The translations under genes were made by a program, and so were the position numbers. Positions 16,869-26,022 of a stretch of 64,000 bases of DNA are shown here, in pieces. Below the pieces are notes generated by a model. The model was not told the origin of the DNA, did not search any database, and worked only from the letters and a program-made list of their open reading frames with translations. This DNA comes from Conexibacter woesei Iso977N. GTDB lineage: Bacteria > Actinomycetota > Thermoleophilia > Solirubrobacterales > Solirubrobacteraceae. How positions within the stretch are numbered: the stretch's first letter is position 1; every line of letters starts with the position of its first letter. The DNA lies in the NCBI RefSeq assembly GCF_000424625.1, contig NZ_AUKG01000002.1, positions 372,001-436,000 on the forward strand, in the 5' to 3' direction.

Positions 16869-18100
16869 GCCGGCTCGGCGATCGCCAGGCCGGACGACCC
16901 GGACAGCACCGCGACGAACGGCAGCGCCCGCGCGCGCACGCGCGCCACGGCCTCGCGCGAGAACGGACGCGCCGCCCTGCGGTAGCAGGCGACCAGCCCG
17001 AGGACGACGCCGCCGTCGTGGACCGGGACCAACAGGACGCCCTGGTAGCCGGCGGCCGCCAGCGCGCGGCGCTCGATGCGGTCGGCTTCGGCGTCGGCGC
17101 GCAGCACCTGCCCGGCATCGCCGGTCGCCAGCGCGTGGGCCCGGACCGGGACGTCGCCGAGCGCGACCCGCGCGCCCGGCTCGCGGTCCGGGACCCGCAC
17201 GGCGACCAGCTCGCCGGCGCGCCGGTCCAGCCTCCAGAGGTCGACGCGGTCCGCGCCCGCCGCGGCGCCGATCAGCGTCGCCAAGCGCTCCGGGACCGAT
17301 CCGCCCAGCGACGTCGCCACGTCGCGCGGTGGCGCGCCCAGCGCCCGCAGCCCGTTGCGCAGCGACGCCGCGAACGGCTGCGCCGCACCCGAGTCGGGCG
17401 CGGCGAACGACGCCGACGGCCGCCCCAGCAGGTACCCCTGCGCGTAGGCGACGTCCAGCTCGGCGACCGCGCGCAGGTCCTCCGCGCACTCGATCCCCTC
17501 GGCGCACACCGCGCCACCCGTCTGCGTCGCGAACGACGCGAACGACGCCACCAGCGCGGCGCGCGCCGGGTCGCTCGCGACCCCGCTGACCAGCGAGCGG
17601 TCGAGCTTGACGATGTCGGGCCGGACGCGCATCAGCTGCTGCAGCCCGGAGTACCCGGCGCCCGCGTCGTCGAGCGCGATCCGCGCGCCCGCCGCGTGCA
17701 GCCGCGCGACCGCCGCGTCGAGGTCGGCGCCGAAGCCCCACAGCTCGTCCTCGGTGATCTCGACGACCACGCCCTCCAGGTCCTCCGGGAGGCGCTGCCA
17801 CAGGACGGGCGAGCGCAGCGTCGAGATCGACAGGTTGATCGTCAGCATCGTCCAGCGCGGGCGCCCGGGCGCGGCCAGCGCGCGCACGACCGCCTCGGTC
17901 TCCAGTTCGGGGCCGAACCCCGCGGCGTGCGCGGCGTGGAACACGTCCGGGATCGCCATCCCCGGCAGGCCCGGGAAGCGCGCCAGCGCCTCGTGCGCGA
18001 TCACCCGCCCGGTCGCGAGCATCACGATCGGCTGGAAGTGCATCTCCAGGGCGCCGGGCTCCGAAAGCACGGCAGGGGTCAGCAGCGGTCCTCCCTCCAC
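16865..18100 (-). CDS. EAL-domain cyclic-di-GMP phosphodiesterase with C-terminal GAF domain
   Basis: About 411 residues. The EAL domain covers roughly residues 15-255 and keeps the active-site set: HEALARF (the EAL motif), NLS, EITEDE, LDDAGAGYSG, DIVKLDRSLV, CAEGIE and QGYLLGRP. It should therefore hydrolyse c-di-GMP. Residues about 275-405 look like a GAF sensor (GVLLVPVHDGGVVLGLV). No membrane segment, so it is cytoplasmic. The start is uncertain: GTG 18100 is used, GTG 18070 is possible. Divergent from the subtilase gene. A diguanylate cyclase is encoded at 38.4 kb. Confidence 0.88.
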   Translation of the reverse strand: MEGGPLLTPAVLSEPGALEMHFQPIVMLATGRVIAHEALARFPGLPGMAIPDVFHAAHAAGFGPELETEAVVRALAAPGRPRWTMLTINLSISTLRSPVLWQRLPEDLEGVVVEITEDELWGFGADLDAAVARLHAAGARIALDDAGAGYSGLQQLMRVRPDIVKLDRSLVSGVASDPARAALVASFASFATQTGGAVCAEGIECAEDLRAVAELDVAYAQGYLLGRPSASFAAPDSGAAQPFAASLRNGLRALGAPPRDVATSLGGSVPERLATLIGAAAGADRVDLWRLDRRAGELVAVRVPDREPGARVALGDVPVRAHALATGDAGQVLRADAEADRIERRALAAAGYQGVLLVPVHDGGVVLGLVACYRRAARPFSREAVARVRARALPFVAVLSGSSGLAIAEPA

Positions 18101-18167
18101 ACGCGCCAAGTTCGACGCGTCCGGAACCGGTCCTGCCGGCCGGCAGCCTCCAGTACGCTGGCGCGCG

Positions 18168-19514
18168 ATGTCACGGACGACCGGACTGGGTCCCGCAGCC
18201 CTCGTCGCCGTCGCGCTCGCCGCTGCCCTCGCGGCGCCAGGCGCGACCGCCTCCACCTACGACACCCCGGACGCGAGCCAGAGCTGGACGCGCGGCACCG
18301 TGATCGCGCCCGGCCTGCAGCCGCCCGCAGCGTTCGCGCCGATCGGGATCGTCGACGACCCGGTCGACGGCGCCGCCGTCAGCGACGTCGCGCAGGCCGG
18401 GATCCTGGCGGGCAGCCCCGGCCGGGCGCCGACCGGCGACCCGATCACCGCGCACGGGACCGAGGTCGCCTCGGTCGCCGCCGCGCGGGCCGACAACGCC
18501 GGGGTGATCGGGATCGCGCCCGGCGCGCCGCTGCTGTCCTGGGGCTACGACGAGCGGTCGGGCGAGGACCCGACCTGCGACGAGGTCACCGACGGGATCG
18601 TCAGGCTCGCCGACGCCGGCGCCAAGGTCATCAACTTGAGCGTGGAGACGCCGGACGACTGCACCGACCTGCGGCTCGCGATCGGCGCGGCCTACGGCGA
18701 GGGCGCGCTGATCGTCGCCTCGGCGGGCAACGACGGCAGACTGCCCGATCCGCCGGCGGCGACCTACCCGGCGCAGTACCCGCACGTCCTCACCGTCGGC
18801 GCGCTCAGCCTCGGCCTGACGGCGGCGGACTTCTCCACGCCGGGCAGCGGGGTCGACCTCGTCGCGCCCGGCGAGGCGGTTCCGGTCGCGCTCCCGCCGG
18901 CGCTCGACAAGGACGGCACCGCCGACGGCCTGACGACCGAGACCGGCACGAGCTTCGCGGCGCCGATCGTCTCCGGCCTCGCGTCGTGGCTGATCGCCGC
19001 GCGGCCGAGGCTCGAGCCCGGCCAGGTCGCCGACCTGCTGCGCGCGACGGCCAGGGACGAGGGCGATCCGGGCTGGGACGCCAAGACCGGCTTCGGCCTC
19101 CCGGTCCTCGCGAGCGCGCTGACCGCGAGGTTGCCGCAGGCCGACAACTACGAGCCCAACGACCTCATCACCGAGGTCGACGGGATCGGCTACAACGGCG
19201 CCGACCCGTACCGCTCGGGCACGCTGAAGGCGACGATCCAGCCCGTCGAGGACCCGGCCGACGTCTACCGGATCCGCGTCAAGGCGCACGGCCGCGCAAC
19301 CGCGAGGCTCACCGGCGGCGCGGGGACCAAGCTGTACGCCTACGCGAGCAAGGCCAAGTCCTTCGACGCCCGCCCGCTGGCGACCGGCGCGAGGTCGGTC
19401 ACCGTCCGCAACGCCACCAAGAAGGCCGCGACGTACTACCTCGCGGTGCGCGAGCCCGCCACGACCACCCCGGTCGCGACGAGCATCCCCTACACCTTGA
19501 AGATCAAGCGCTAG
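18168..19514 (+). CDS. secreted subtilisin-family serine protease
   Basis: A 448-residue subtilase. A signal peptide covers residues 1-29. The catalytic triad is Asp63 (IVDDPVD), His96 (AHGTEVAS) and Ser262 (GTSFAAP), with oxyanion Asn188 in SAGNDG. After about residue 320 a beta-rich tail begins (DNYEPNDLI), like a pre-peptidase C-terminal domain. The Asp motif reads DDPVD rather than DTGVD, a mild departure. No clear propeptide domain lies between signal and catalytic region. A TACGCT box at 18154-18159 ends eight bases before the ATG. The stop overlaps the convergent rpiA stop in CTAG. Confidence 0.9.
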   Translation: MSRTTGLGPAALVAVALAAALAAPGATASTYDTPDASQSWTRGTVIAPGLQPPAAFAPIGIVDDPVDGAAVSDVAQAGILAGSPGRAPTGDPITAHGTEVASVAAARADNAGVIGIAPGAPLLSWGYDERSGEDPTCDEVTDGIVRLADAGAKVINLSVETPDDCTDLRLAIGAAYGEGALIVASAGNDGRLPDPPAATYPAQYPHVLTVGALSLGLTAADFSTPGSGVDLVAPGEAVPVALPPALDKDGTADGLTTETGTSFAAPIVSGLASWLIAARPRLEPGQVADLLRATARDEGDPGWDAKTGFGLPVLASALTARLPQADNYEPNDLITEVDGIGYNGADPYRSGTLKATIQPVEDPADVYRIRVKAHGRATARLTGGAGTKLYAYASKAKSFDARPLATGARSVTVRNATKKAATYYLAVREPATTTPVATSIPYTLKIKR

Positions 19515-20176
19515 TAGATCCGCCGCTCGATGCGGCCGTCGCCGTGGGCGACGATCACGGCGCTCGTCAGCTCCGGCGGGAACAGGCCGTGGTCGACGAC
19601 GCCGGGCGTCGTGGACAGCAGCGTCGCGACCGCCGCGACGTCGCTGAGGTCGCCGCCGTAGTCGGCGATCACCCCGCCGTCCGGGGACGGCGGCGCGCCG
19701 TCGCGCACGACCGTCGGGACCAGCGCCGCGAGCGTCGCGGGCAGGCCGAACGACAGCAGCTCCAGTGGGATCGGCGCGCTGATCGACTCCACCACCTTGG
19801 TCTCGTCGGCGATCACGACGAAGCGGTCCGCGGCCGCCGCGACGACCTTCTCGCGCGTGTGCGCGCCGCCGCCGCCCTTGACGACCCAGCCGTCGGGCGC
19901 GATCTGGTCGGCGCCGTCGATCGCGAGGTCCAGGTGGTCCAGCGCGTCGAACGGCTCGACCGCCAGGCCCAGCTCGATCCCGATCCGCTCGGTCGCGTCC
20001 GACGTCGCCACGCAGCGGATGTCCTTCAACTTGCGCGCGGCCAGCGCGGGGAGCAGGTAGGCGACCGTCGAGCCCGTCCCGAGCCCGACCAGCATGCCGT
20101 CCTGGACCTCCTCCGCGGCCGCCTCGGCGGCCGCGCGCTTCTGCGCCTCAAGCGCCTCGCTGCTGCTGGTGCTCAT
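19511..20176 (-). CDS. rpiA: ribose-5-phosphate isomerase A
   Basis: A 221-residue RpiA. The diagnostic stretches are GLGTGSTVAYLL, DLAIDGADQI (catalytic Asp), KGGGGAHTREK and VVIADETK, all in the right order and spacing. It interconverts ribose-5-phosphate and ribulose-5-phosphate in the pentose phosphate pathway. ATG 20176 overlaps the stop of the upstream ROK glucokinase gene (ATGA), so the two are co-translated; together they suggest a sugar-phosphate operon. Its stop overlaps the subtilase stop. Confidence 0.96.
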   Translation of the reverse strand: MSTSSSEALEAQKRAAAEAAAEEVQDGMLVGLGTGSTVAYLLPALAARKLKDIRCVATSDATERIGIELGLAVEPFDALDHLDLAIDGADQIAPDGWVVKGGGGAHTREKVVAAAADRFVVIADETKVVESISAPIPLELLSFGLPATLAALVPTVVRDGAPPSPDGGVIADYGGDLSDVAAVATLLSTTPGVVDHGLFPPELTSAVIVAHGDGRIERRIY

Positions 20177-21135
20177 GCGACAAGCAAAGCAGCCCCGAGG
20201 GCGCCGCCGAGATCTCCCAGCTCCGCGACCCGGATGACCGGCGGGTCGTCGTCGTGGAAGAGGTGGGGCATCATCGCGTCCTGGATCCGGCGCGCGTAGG
20301 GGTCGCCGAAGCGGACGCCGAGGCCGCCGCCGATCACGATCGCCTCGGGGTCGAGCACGTTGCACGCGGACGCCACGGCGGTGCCGAGCGCCTCGACGGC
20401 GTCGGCGATCAGCGACTCGGCGAGCTCGTCGCCGCGGTCGATCGCGCGCGCCCAGATTCCGGAGGTCAGGCGGTCGCGGCCCTTCTCCTCCATGATCTTG
20501 AACAGGTCGGTGTGCTGGCCGTCGTCGACCGCCTCCCGCGCGCGCTGCTCCATCGCGCGCCGGCCCGCGTATGCCTCCATGCACCCGTGGCGCCCGCACG
20601 GGCACCTGATGCCGTGGTGGCGCACGGGGATGTGGCCGATCTCGCCGGACGTCCCGCGGCCGTTCCAGACCCTGCCGTCGAGGATGATCCCGCCGCCGAC
20701 GCCGGTGCCCCAGAAGACGCCGAGCAGCGAGTCGAACTCGCGCGCCGCGCCGAGCGTGAACTCCGCCTGCGTGGCGACCGTGACGTCGTTGCCGAGCTTG
20801 ACGGTCGCGCCGAAGCGGTCGCCGAGCAGCTGGGCGACCGGGACCGGGTCCCTCCAGTCCGGGAGGTTGGCGGCGTTGGCCAGCGAGCCGGTGGCCTCGT
20901 CGATCCCGCCGGGCGCGCCGACGCCGATCCCGGTGAGCGCGTCGGGTGCGACCGACGCCGCCTCGGCGGCCTCCTCGAGCGCCTCGATCAGCGCGGCGAT
21001 GACGTCCGGCGGGCCGCCGGTCGTCGGGGTCGGCCGCCGGGCCTGGCCGAGCACGTTGTTGTCCTTGTCGGCGATGATCGCCTGGATCTTGGTGCCGCCG
21101 AGGTCGATGCCCCCGCGGAGTGCTGCCTGTGGCAT
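20173..21135 (-). CDS. glk: ROK-family glucokinase
   Basis: A 320-residue ROK kinase. The phosphate loop is GGIDLGGTK, the catalytic Asp is Asp117 in LGNDVTV, and the zinc motif CPCGRHGC (Cys178, Cys180, Cys185) is complete, with His168 ahead of it. These features fit polyphosphate/ATP glucokinase-like ROK enzymes that phosphorylate glucose. It is translationally coupled to rpiA. Unlike the ROK kinase at 8.2-9.1 kb it has the zinc site. The exact hexose is inferred. Confidence 0.88.
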   Translation of the reverse strand: MPQAALRGGIDLGGTKIQAIIADKDNNVLGQARRPTPTTGGPPDVIAALIEALEEAAEAASVAPDALTGIGVGAPGGIDEATGSLANAANLPDWRDPVPVAQLLGDRFGATVKLGNDVTVATQAEFTLGAAREFDSLLGVFWGTGVGGGIILDGRVWNGRGTSGEIGHIPVRHHGIRCPCGRHGCMEAYAGRRAMEQRAREAVDDGQHTDLFKIMEEKGRDRLTSGIWARAIDRGDELAESLIADAVEALGTAVASACNVLDPEAIVIGGGLGVRFGDPYARRIQDAMMPHLFHDDDPPVIRVAELGDLGGALGAALLVA

Positions 21136-21159
21136 GTGCGTTGCATCTTGCCCCTTCGG

Positions 21160-21172
21160 GGCGCTGAGGCAA
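21160..21172 (-). terminator. short hairpin after the glycosyltransferase gene
   Basis: GCCCC-TTC-GGGGC, a five-bp perfect stem, begins two bases past the stop of the membrane glycosyltransferase gene and lies upstream of the glucokinase start. Weak and without a T-tract. Confidence 0.4.
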
Positions 21173-21174
21173 CG

Positions 21175-22803
21175 TCAGGCTGCGGCGGGGACCGGCCGGG
21201 CGGCCGGAACGGGCTCCGCGGCGGGCACGGTCGCGCGGGCGCCGAGCGGGCCGAGCAGCGCGACCATCGCGGGCGGCGCGAGCCACAGGAGGTACAGCGG
21301 GGCCCAGTGGTTGGCCTGCAGCTGCAGGCCCGCGAGCACCGCGGTGATCAGCGCGGCGACGCGGCGGGGATCGGCGGCGAGGGCGCGGTCCTTGTAGACC
21401 AGGACGGCGCCGCCGAGCGCGAGCGCGAGCGTCGTCGCCTGGGCGAGCGGCTGGACGCCCTGGAGGTCGAGCGTCGCCCAGAGCGACATCATCGAGCGCC
21501 GCGAGACCTGGAACGACATCGCGTGGAGCATGTCGCTCGGTCCGCTCGTGCCGCCGATCAGGACGAGCGCGGCGAGGCTGGCGGCGCCGACGGCGACGGC
21601 CGCGGCGAGCGCATGCACCAGCGCGCGGCCGCGCAGGCGCGCGAGCCAGAGCGGGAGCAGGACGAGCGGCGCGAGCTTGGCGACGCCCGCGCCGGCGAGG
21701 ACGGCGGTCGAGAGCGCGGGGCGCGCCCACCAGGCCAGCGCCCAGATCAGCGCGGCGGCGATCAGGCCGTCGTTGGTCCCGGAGGAGGTCGAGAGCAGTG
21801 CGGCGGGGAAGGCGAGCAGCGCGATCAGCGCGGGCCAGCGGCTCGCGGCGCCGCGGCCGTCGCCGGTGGCACGGGCGATCCCGGCGGCGCAGGCCAGCAG
21901 CGCGAGCGTCGCGACGACGAGCGCGCCGGTCTGGTCGTCCCAGTCCGAGGTCACGGGCCAAAGCAGCGCGAACGGCAGGTGGATCAGGTAGATCGGCAGG
22001 CCGTAGGTGTCGCCGTGGACGATGTCGCCGGGCATGTGGCCGTAGGGCAGGAGGCCGTGGGCGAGCGCGGTCGCGCCCTCCATGTCGGCGGTCCCGACGT
22101 CGACGACCGCCGTCGAGGTCAGCGTGACGAGCACCGAGATGGCGAGCAGCGCGAGGCCGAGCTGCTTGGCGAGGCGGGGCACGGCGAGGCGCTGGAGCAG
22201 GACGGGCTGCTGCTGGTCCTCGTCGTCCTCCGGCCGGGGCGCGCGCAGGGCGAAGACGACGCTCCGGACCATGATGTAGGCCAACAGCGCCGCGCCGACG
22301 GCCTCGGTCAGGGTCAGGCGGGCCTGGTCGACGAGGATCACCGGGATCACGAACGCGGCGAGCGCGAGCGCGTCGAGGGTCCGGGTCCGCAGCAGCGGGC
22401 CGCGCAGCGTCGCAAGCAGGAACAGGACCGTCAGCGCGGCGAGCACGATGTAGGAGTTGGCGATCGGCGCGCCGAAGGCCGCGCGGCGCTCGGTGTAGAC
22501 GTAGGGGTGGTAGGTGTGGCCGTTGGTCCGGACGGTCGTGGTCGCGATCGCGCGGCCGTCGCGGAACCAGTTGACGCCGACGGAGCGGTCGTCGAGGTAG
22601 AGGACCTTCGCGGACGTGGTGGTGCGGACGACCGGCGCGAGCGTGGGGTCGTGTGCGCCGATCTGCAGGGCGCGTGCCGCCGGAACCGCGAGCGGCGGGT
22701 CGTGGCGTGCCTTGAGGAACCCGAGCGCGCTCGTGGCGAGGAAGACGACGAGGGCGACGAGCGCCGCGGAACGGCGCGCGGACAGGAGGGAGACGCGGCC
22801 CAC
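21175..22803 (-). CDS. polytopic membrane protein, probable GT-C/GT87-type glycosyltransferase
   Basis: About 542 residues with roughly 12 hydrophobic segments. After the first one (residues about 10-30) comes an extracytoplasmic part (to about 110) with YLDDRSVGVNWFRDG. Later loops contain VDVGTADMEGATALAHGLLPYGHMP and YGLPIYLIHLPF, resembling lipid-phosphosugar-dependent mannosyltransferases (GT87/DUF2029). A charged, Gln-rich cytoplasmic loop lies in the first half. GTG 22803 is chosen because the first membrane helix follows soon after; TTG 22875 would add an unlikely Arg/Pro-rich extension. Donor and acceptor are unknown. Confidence 0.7.
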   Translation of the reverse strand: MGRVSLLSARRSAALVALVVFLATSALGFLKARHDPPLAVPAARALQIGAHDPTLAPVVRTTTSAKVLYLDDRSVGVNWFRDGRAIATTTVRTNGHTYHPYVYTERRAAFGAPIANSYIVLAALTVLFLLATLRGPLLRTRTLDALALAAFVIPVILVDQARLTLTEAVGAALLAYIMVRSVVFALRAPRPEDDEDQQQPVLLQRLAVPRLAKQLGLALLAISVLVTLTSTAVVDVGTADMEGATALAHGLLPYGHMPGDIVHGDTYGLPIYLIHLPFALLWPVTSDWDDQTGALVVATLALLACAAGIARATGDGRGAASRWPALIALLAFPAALLSTSSGTNDGLIAAALIWALAWWARPALSTAVLAGAGVAKLAPLVLLPLWLARLRGRALVHALAAAVAVGAASLAALVLIGGTSGPSDMLHAMSFQVSRRSMMSLWATLDLQGVQPLAQATTLALALGGAVLVYKDRALAADPRRVAALITAVLAGLQLQANHWAPLYLLWLAPPAMVALLGPLGARATVPAAEPVPAARPVPAAA

Positions 22804-22889
22804 TTCCCCGGGCGGTCGGCGCCGCGCGCGCGGGGTAGAGGTGGGCGGTCCGCCTCTGGACGCATGTTCGGGCAAGATCCCGCGCGCTG

Positions 22890-23642
22890 ATGGATGCCGC
22901 CGATGCCGTTCTGCTCGCCGCCGCCGGGGTCACGACCGGCGCGATCAACGCGGTGGCCGGTGGTGGGTCGCTGGTCTCGTTCCCGGCGCTGATCGCGACC
23001 GGGCTGTCGCCGCTGAGCGCGAACGTGTCGAACCTGATCGCGACGCTGCCGGGGTACCTGTCGTCCGCGGCCGCGTCGCGCGAGGAGCTCGCGGGGCAGC
23101 GGGCGCGGGTCCGGCTGCTCGCGGCCGCGAGCGCGGTCGGCGCGGCGATCGGGACGACGCTGCTGCTGGTCGGGCCTGCCGACACCTTCAAGAAGCTGGC
23201 GCCGTGGCTGATCCTGATGGCGTGCGCGCTGCTGGCGGCGCAGCCGTTCGTGGCGCGCTACGTCGCGCGGTCGCCCGCGCACCACACGGCGCCGCGGCGG
23301 CTGGTCGTGAGCGTCGGGATCGCGAGCGTCTACGGCGGCTACTTCGGCGCGGGGCTCGGGATCATCCTGCTCGCCGCGCTGGGGCTGACGCTGGAGGAGC
23401 CGCTGCAGCGGCTCAACGCGCTCAAGCAGGTGCTGTCGCTGACGGTCGCCGTGGTGAGCGCGGTCGCGGTCGCGCTGTTCGGGCCGGTGTCGTGGCTCTC
23501 GGCGCTGGTCGTCGGCGCGGGGACGCTGGTCGGCGGCCGGCTGGGCGTGGGCGTCGCCCGCAAGCTGCCGGATCAGGTGCTGCGCGGCGCGGTGATCGCG
23601 CTCGGCGTCACCGTTGCGGTTGTGCTGCTGCTGCGGGGCTAG
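22890..23642 (+). CDS. TSUP (TauE/SafE) family membrane transporter
   Basis: A 250-residue protein with eight or so hydrophobic segments in two similar halves. The first has TGAINAVAGGGSLVSFPAL and LSANVSNLIATLPGY; the second YGGYFGAGLGIILLAAL and LKQVLSLTVA. These are the paired motifs of TSUP permeases, which export or import sulfite, sulfonates or other small organic anions. The substrate is not predictable. It is divergent from the glycosyltransferase gene, and its 3' end overlaps a small reverse-strand gene. Confidence 0.88.
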   Translation: MDAADAVLLAAAGVTTGAINAVAGGGSLVSFPALIATGLSPLSANVSNLIATLPGYLSSAAASREELAGQRARVRLLAAASAVGAAIGTTLLLVGPADTFKKLAPWLILMACALLAAQPFVARYVARSPAHHTAPRRLVVSVGIASVYGGYFGAGLGIILLAALGLTLEEPLQRLNALKQVLSLTVAVVSAVAVALFGPVSWLSALVVGAGTLVGGRLGVGVARKLPDQVLRGAVIALGVTVAVVLLLRG

Positions 23643-23763
23643 CCGCCGGGCCTGCGTGGTGGTGCGGCACGTCCGCGCGGCTCGTGGCGGCGCCGAGCAG
23701 CAGCGCGGCGACGACGAGCGCGATGACGCGGCGGCCTGACGTGGTGGTGGGTTCGGTGCGCAT
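23608..23763 (-). CDS. possible small secreted peptide, 51 aa
   Basis: From ATG 23763 a 51-codon frame encodes a basic N-terminus, a hydrophobic stretch (VIALVVAALLLGAATS, residues about 13-28) and a short tail with ADVPHHH and an Ala/Gln-rich end. It looks like a signal peptide or single membrane anchor with a tiny exported part. It overlaps the TSUP gene end by 35 bases. No family is recognised, and a chance frame cannot be excluded. Confidence 0.35.
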   Translation of the reverse strand: MRTEPTTTSGRRVIALVVAALLLGAATSRADVPHHHAGPAASPAAAAQPQR

Positions 23764-23837
23764 GCGAAGAGGTCCTCGCCCCTAAGACGCGCGGCGCGCG
23801 AGAAAGTGACGGGGTTTCCTCTTCGTGATGTGCGCGC

Positions 23838-24200
23838 TCAGCCCTTTGCCGCGCGCAGGACCATGCGGACGAAGCCGAGCTGCAGCGGGAGGCGCGCCCA
23901 CAGCAGCGGCTGGGGGATCTTCTTGTAGCGCTCGGGGTTCAGCGCCATGTGCAGGTTGGCGGGGAAGACCGCGACGAGCGTCGCGATCAGCCACCACGCG
24001 CCGTACTTGCGAACGGTCGGGTTCTTGGAGAGCAGCGCCGCGCCGCCCGCCGCTTCCGCGACGCCGGAGGCGTAGACCAGCTCGCGATGGGCCGGGAGGT
24101 AGTCCGGCATGATCGACTCGTAGGTCTTCGGGATCACGAAGTGCAGGATCCCGGCGCCCACGAAGACGGGGCCGGCGGCGTTCTTGAAGAGGCGGGGCAT
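23838..24200 (-). CDS. DoxX-like membrane protein
   Basis: A 120-residue protein with four hydrophobic segments and the DoxX-like pattern AGILHFVIPKTYESIMPDYLP followed by YASGVAEAAGGAALL and NLHMALNP. DoxX-type proteins are small membrane partners of oxidoreductases; the precise role is unknown. A TAGGTT box on the minus strand (24210-24215) ends nine bases before the ATG, so the message is probably leaderless. It is divergent from the hydrolase gene at 24250. Confidence 0.85.
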   Translation of the reverse strand: MPRLFKNAAGPVFVGAGILHFVIPKTYESIMPDYLPAHRELVYASGVAEAAGGAALLSKNPTVRKYGAWWLIATLVAVFPANLHMALNPERYKKIPQPLLWARLPLQLGFVRMVLRAAKG

Positions 24201-24209
24201 CAGGGCGGC

Positions 24210-24239
24210 AACCTACCCAGGTTGCGGCCGGGGTAGGCT
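24210..24239. promoter_or_regulatory. divergent leaderless promoters
   Basis: TAGGTT (minus, 24210-24215) ends nine bases before the DoxX-like start. TAGGCT (plus, 24234-24239) ends ten bases before the hydrolase ATG at 24250. The two -10 boxes are back to back within 30 bp, so any regulator bound here would affect both genes. Confidence 0.6.
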
Positions 24240-24249
24240 GGCCGTCGAG

Positions 24250-25035
24250 ATGCCACTCGTCTACCGAGAGTCGCTGCCGGTCGAGGAGCCCAGGGGCACG
24301 GTGCTGTGCGTGCACGGGTGGCCCGAGACGTCGTACATGTGGCGCCACCAGCTGGAGGCGGTCGCCGACGCCGGCTGGCAGGCGGTCGCGCCGGACCTGC
24401 CGGGGTATGGCGACTCGCCGCTGGGCGGGCTGCGCGGGACGTGGACCGATCACGTCGGTGCGCTGGACGAGTTCCACCGCGAGCAGGAGCTCGGCGAGGT
24501 CGTCCTGGTCATGCACGACTGGGGTGGGCTGATCGGCCTGCGCTGGGCGTGCGAGCACCCGGATCTCGTGCGCGCGATGGTGATCAGCAACACGGGGTTC
24601 TTCGCCGACGGCAGGTGGCACGGGCTTGCCGACGTGATGCGCACGCCCGATCAGGGGGAAGCGCTGATCGACGGGGTTGACCGCGAGGGGTTCGCCGCCA
24701 TGCTTCGGTCGGTGAGCCCTGGAATGGATGACCGCGCGCTGGACGAGTACTTCAAGGCCTATGGGTCGGAGGAGCGGCGGCGCGGCATGTTGTCGCTGTA
24801 CCGGTCCGGCGAGTTCTCGGAGATCGAGGACTATGACTTGGCCGGCGTGCAGGCGCCGTCGCTGATCCTGTGGGGTGCGGACGACCCGTTCGCGCCGGTC
24901 GCGGGCGCGCATCGCTTCGACGCCGAGCTGGACGACACGTCGCTGGTGGTCGTCGATGGTGCCGGGCACTTCGTCTACGACGACGAGCCGGAGCGCTGCT
25001 CGCGCGAGATCGTGTCCTTCCTCGAGCGGGTCTGA
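24250..25035 (+). CDS. alpha/beta hydrolase, haloalkane dehalogenase/epoxide hydrolase-like
   Basis: A 261-residue hydrolase. The nucleophile elbow reads MHDWGG, giving an Asp nucleophile (Asp90) as in haloalkane dehalogenases and epoxide hydrolases, not a Ser. The oxyanion region is [10 protein letters not shown]. The acid lies in WGADDPFAP and the base His in [10 protein letters not shown] Trp directly follows the nucleophile, as in dehalogenases, but which activity applies is open. TAGGCT ten bases upstream suggests a leaderless message. The NagD-like gene follows after seven bases. Confidence 0.88.
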   Translation: MPLVYRESLPVEEPRGTVLCVHGWPETSYMWRHQLEAVADAGWQAVAPDLPGYGDSPLGGLRGTWTDHVGALDEFHREQELGEVVLVMHDWGGLIGLRWACEHPDLVRAMVISNTGFFADGRWHGLADVMRTPDQGEALIDGVDREGFAAMLRSVSPGMDDRALDEYFKAYGSEERRRGMLSLYRSGEFSEIEDYDLAGVQAPSLILWGADDPFAPVAGAHRFDAELDDTSLVVVDGAGHFVYDDEPERCSREIVSFLERV

Positions 25036-25042
25036 GTTGTTG

Positions 25043-25828
25043 ATGTCCAAGCGTGAGATCAAGTCCTGGTTGATGGACATGGACGGCGTGCTCGTCCACG
25101 AGGAGGAGGCGATCCCGGGCGCCGACCGGTTCATCGCCGCGCTGCGGGATCGCGAGATCCCGTTCCTGGTGCTGACCAACAACTCCATCTACACGCGGCG
25201 CGACCTGGCGGCGCGGCTGCGGGCGTCCGGGCTGGACATCCCGGAGGAGTCGATCTGGACTTCCGCCCTGGCCACCGCGGGGTTCTTGCGCGACCAGCGT
25301 CCTGGCGGGAGCGCGTTCGTGATCGGCGAGGCGGGGCTGACGACCGCGCTGCACCAGGAGGGCTACACGCTCACCGAGCGCGACCCCGACTACGTGGTGC
25401 TGGGGGAGACGCGCACCTACTCCTTCGAGCGCATCACCCAAGCGATCCGCCTGATCGAGAACGGCGCGCGCTTCATCGCGACCAACCCCGACGCGACCGG
25501 GCCATCACCCGACGGCTCGCTTCCGGCGACCGGCGCCGTTGCCGCGCTGATCACCCGCGCGACCCAGCGCGAGCCCTACTACGTCGGCAAGCCCAACCCG
25601 CTGATGATGCGCTCCGCGCTCAACGCCATCGACGCGCACTCCGAGACCACCGCGATGATCGGCGACCGCATGGACACCGACGTGGTGTCAGGCCTCGAAG
25701 CCGGCCTCGAAACCGTGCTCGTCCTCACCGGCGTCTCCACCCGCGAATCCGCCGAGCTCTTCCCCTTCCGCCCCTCCCGCATCCTCGACTCCGTCGCCGA
25801 CCTCGCCGACGAGATCACGTCCGCCTGA
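25043..25828 (+). CDS. HAD-IIA (NagD-like) phosphatase
   Basis: A 261-residue HAD hydrolase. Motif I is [10 protein letters not shown] (Asp12, Asp14), motif II LVLTNNS, motif III the Lys in VGKPNPLMM and motif [13 protein letters not shown]. The cap between motifs II and III makes it subfamily IIA, like NagD and 4-nitrophenylphosphatases, which dephosphorylate nucleotides or sugar phosphates. It lies seven bases after the hydrolase gene and is probably in the same transcript. Confidence 0.9.
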   Translation: MSKREIKSWLMDMDGVLVHEEEAIPGADRFIAALRDREIPFLVLTNNSIYTRRDLAARLRASGLDIPEESIWTSALATAGFLRDQRPGGSAFVIGEAGLTTALHQEGYTLTERDPDYVVLGETRTYSFERITQAIRLIENGARFIATNPDATGPSPDGSLPATGAVAALITRATQREPYYVGKPNPLMMRSALNAIDAHSETTAMIGDRMDTDVVSGLEAGLETVLVLTGVSTRESAELFPFRPSRILDSVADLADEITSA

Positions 25829-25887
25829 CCCCGCTAGACGCGCCCCTCACCACCGGTCGCGCGACCGCCGCAGGGCGGTCGGCGGAG

Positions 25888-26016
25888 GTGGTCCCGCCGG
25901 CGTTTCGCAACCGGTGCGTGGTCGCGTCTGGCAAGGCAACCCGTGAGTCTTTGGACGCGTACGACGGGTGGGTCTTCATCGAGACCGAAACGCTCCCCCG
26001 GACCGACGGAGGTTGA
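25888..26016 (+). CDS. possible short ORF or gene remnant ahead of the lipoprotein gene
   Basis: A GTG-started frame of 42 codons ends seven bases before the lipoprotein ATG. Its C-terminal half (GKATRESLDAYDGWVFIETE) has a protein-like composition rather than the Arg/Pro-rich look of shadow frames in this genome. It could be a leader ORF or the tail of a decayed gene. The frame stays open further upstream into the preceding gene, so the start is a guess. Confidence 0.25.
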   Translation: MVPPAFRNRCVVASGKATRESLDAYDGWVFIETETLPRTDGG

Positions 26017-26022
26017 AGTCCT

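Noticed and set aside
17018-20299. A 1093-codon plus-strand frame over the EAL-GAF, subtilase and rpiA region
   Set aside because: Composition is Arg/Asp/Val-rich with no motif, and it covers three genes with full catalytic signatures in other frames.
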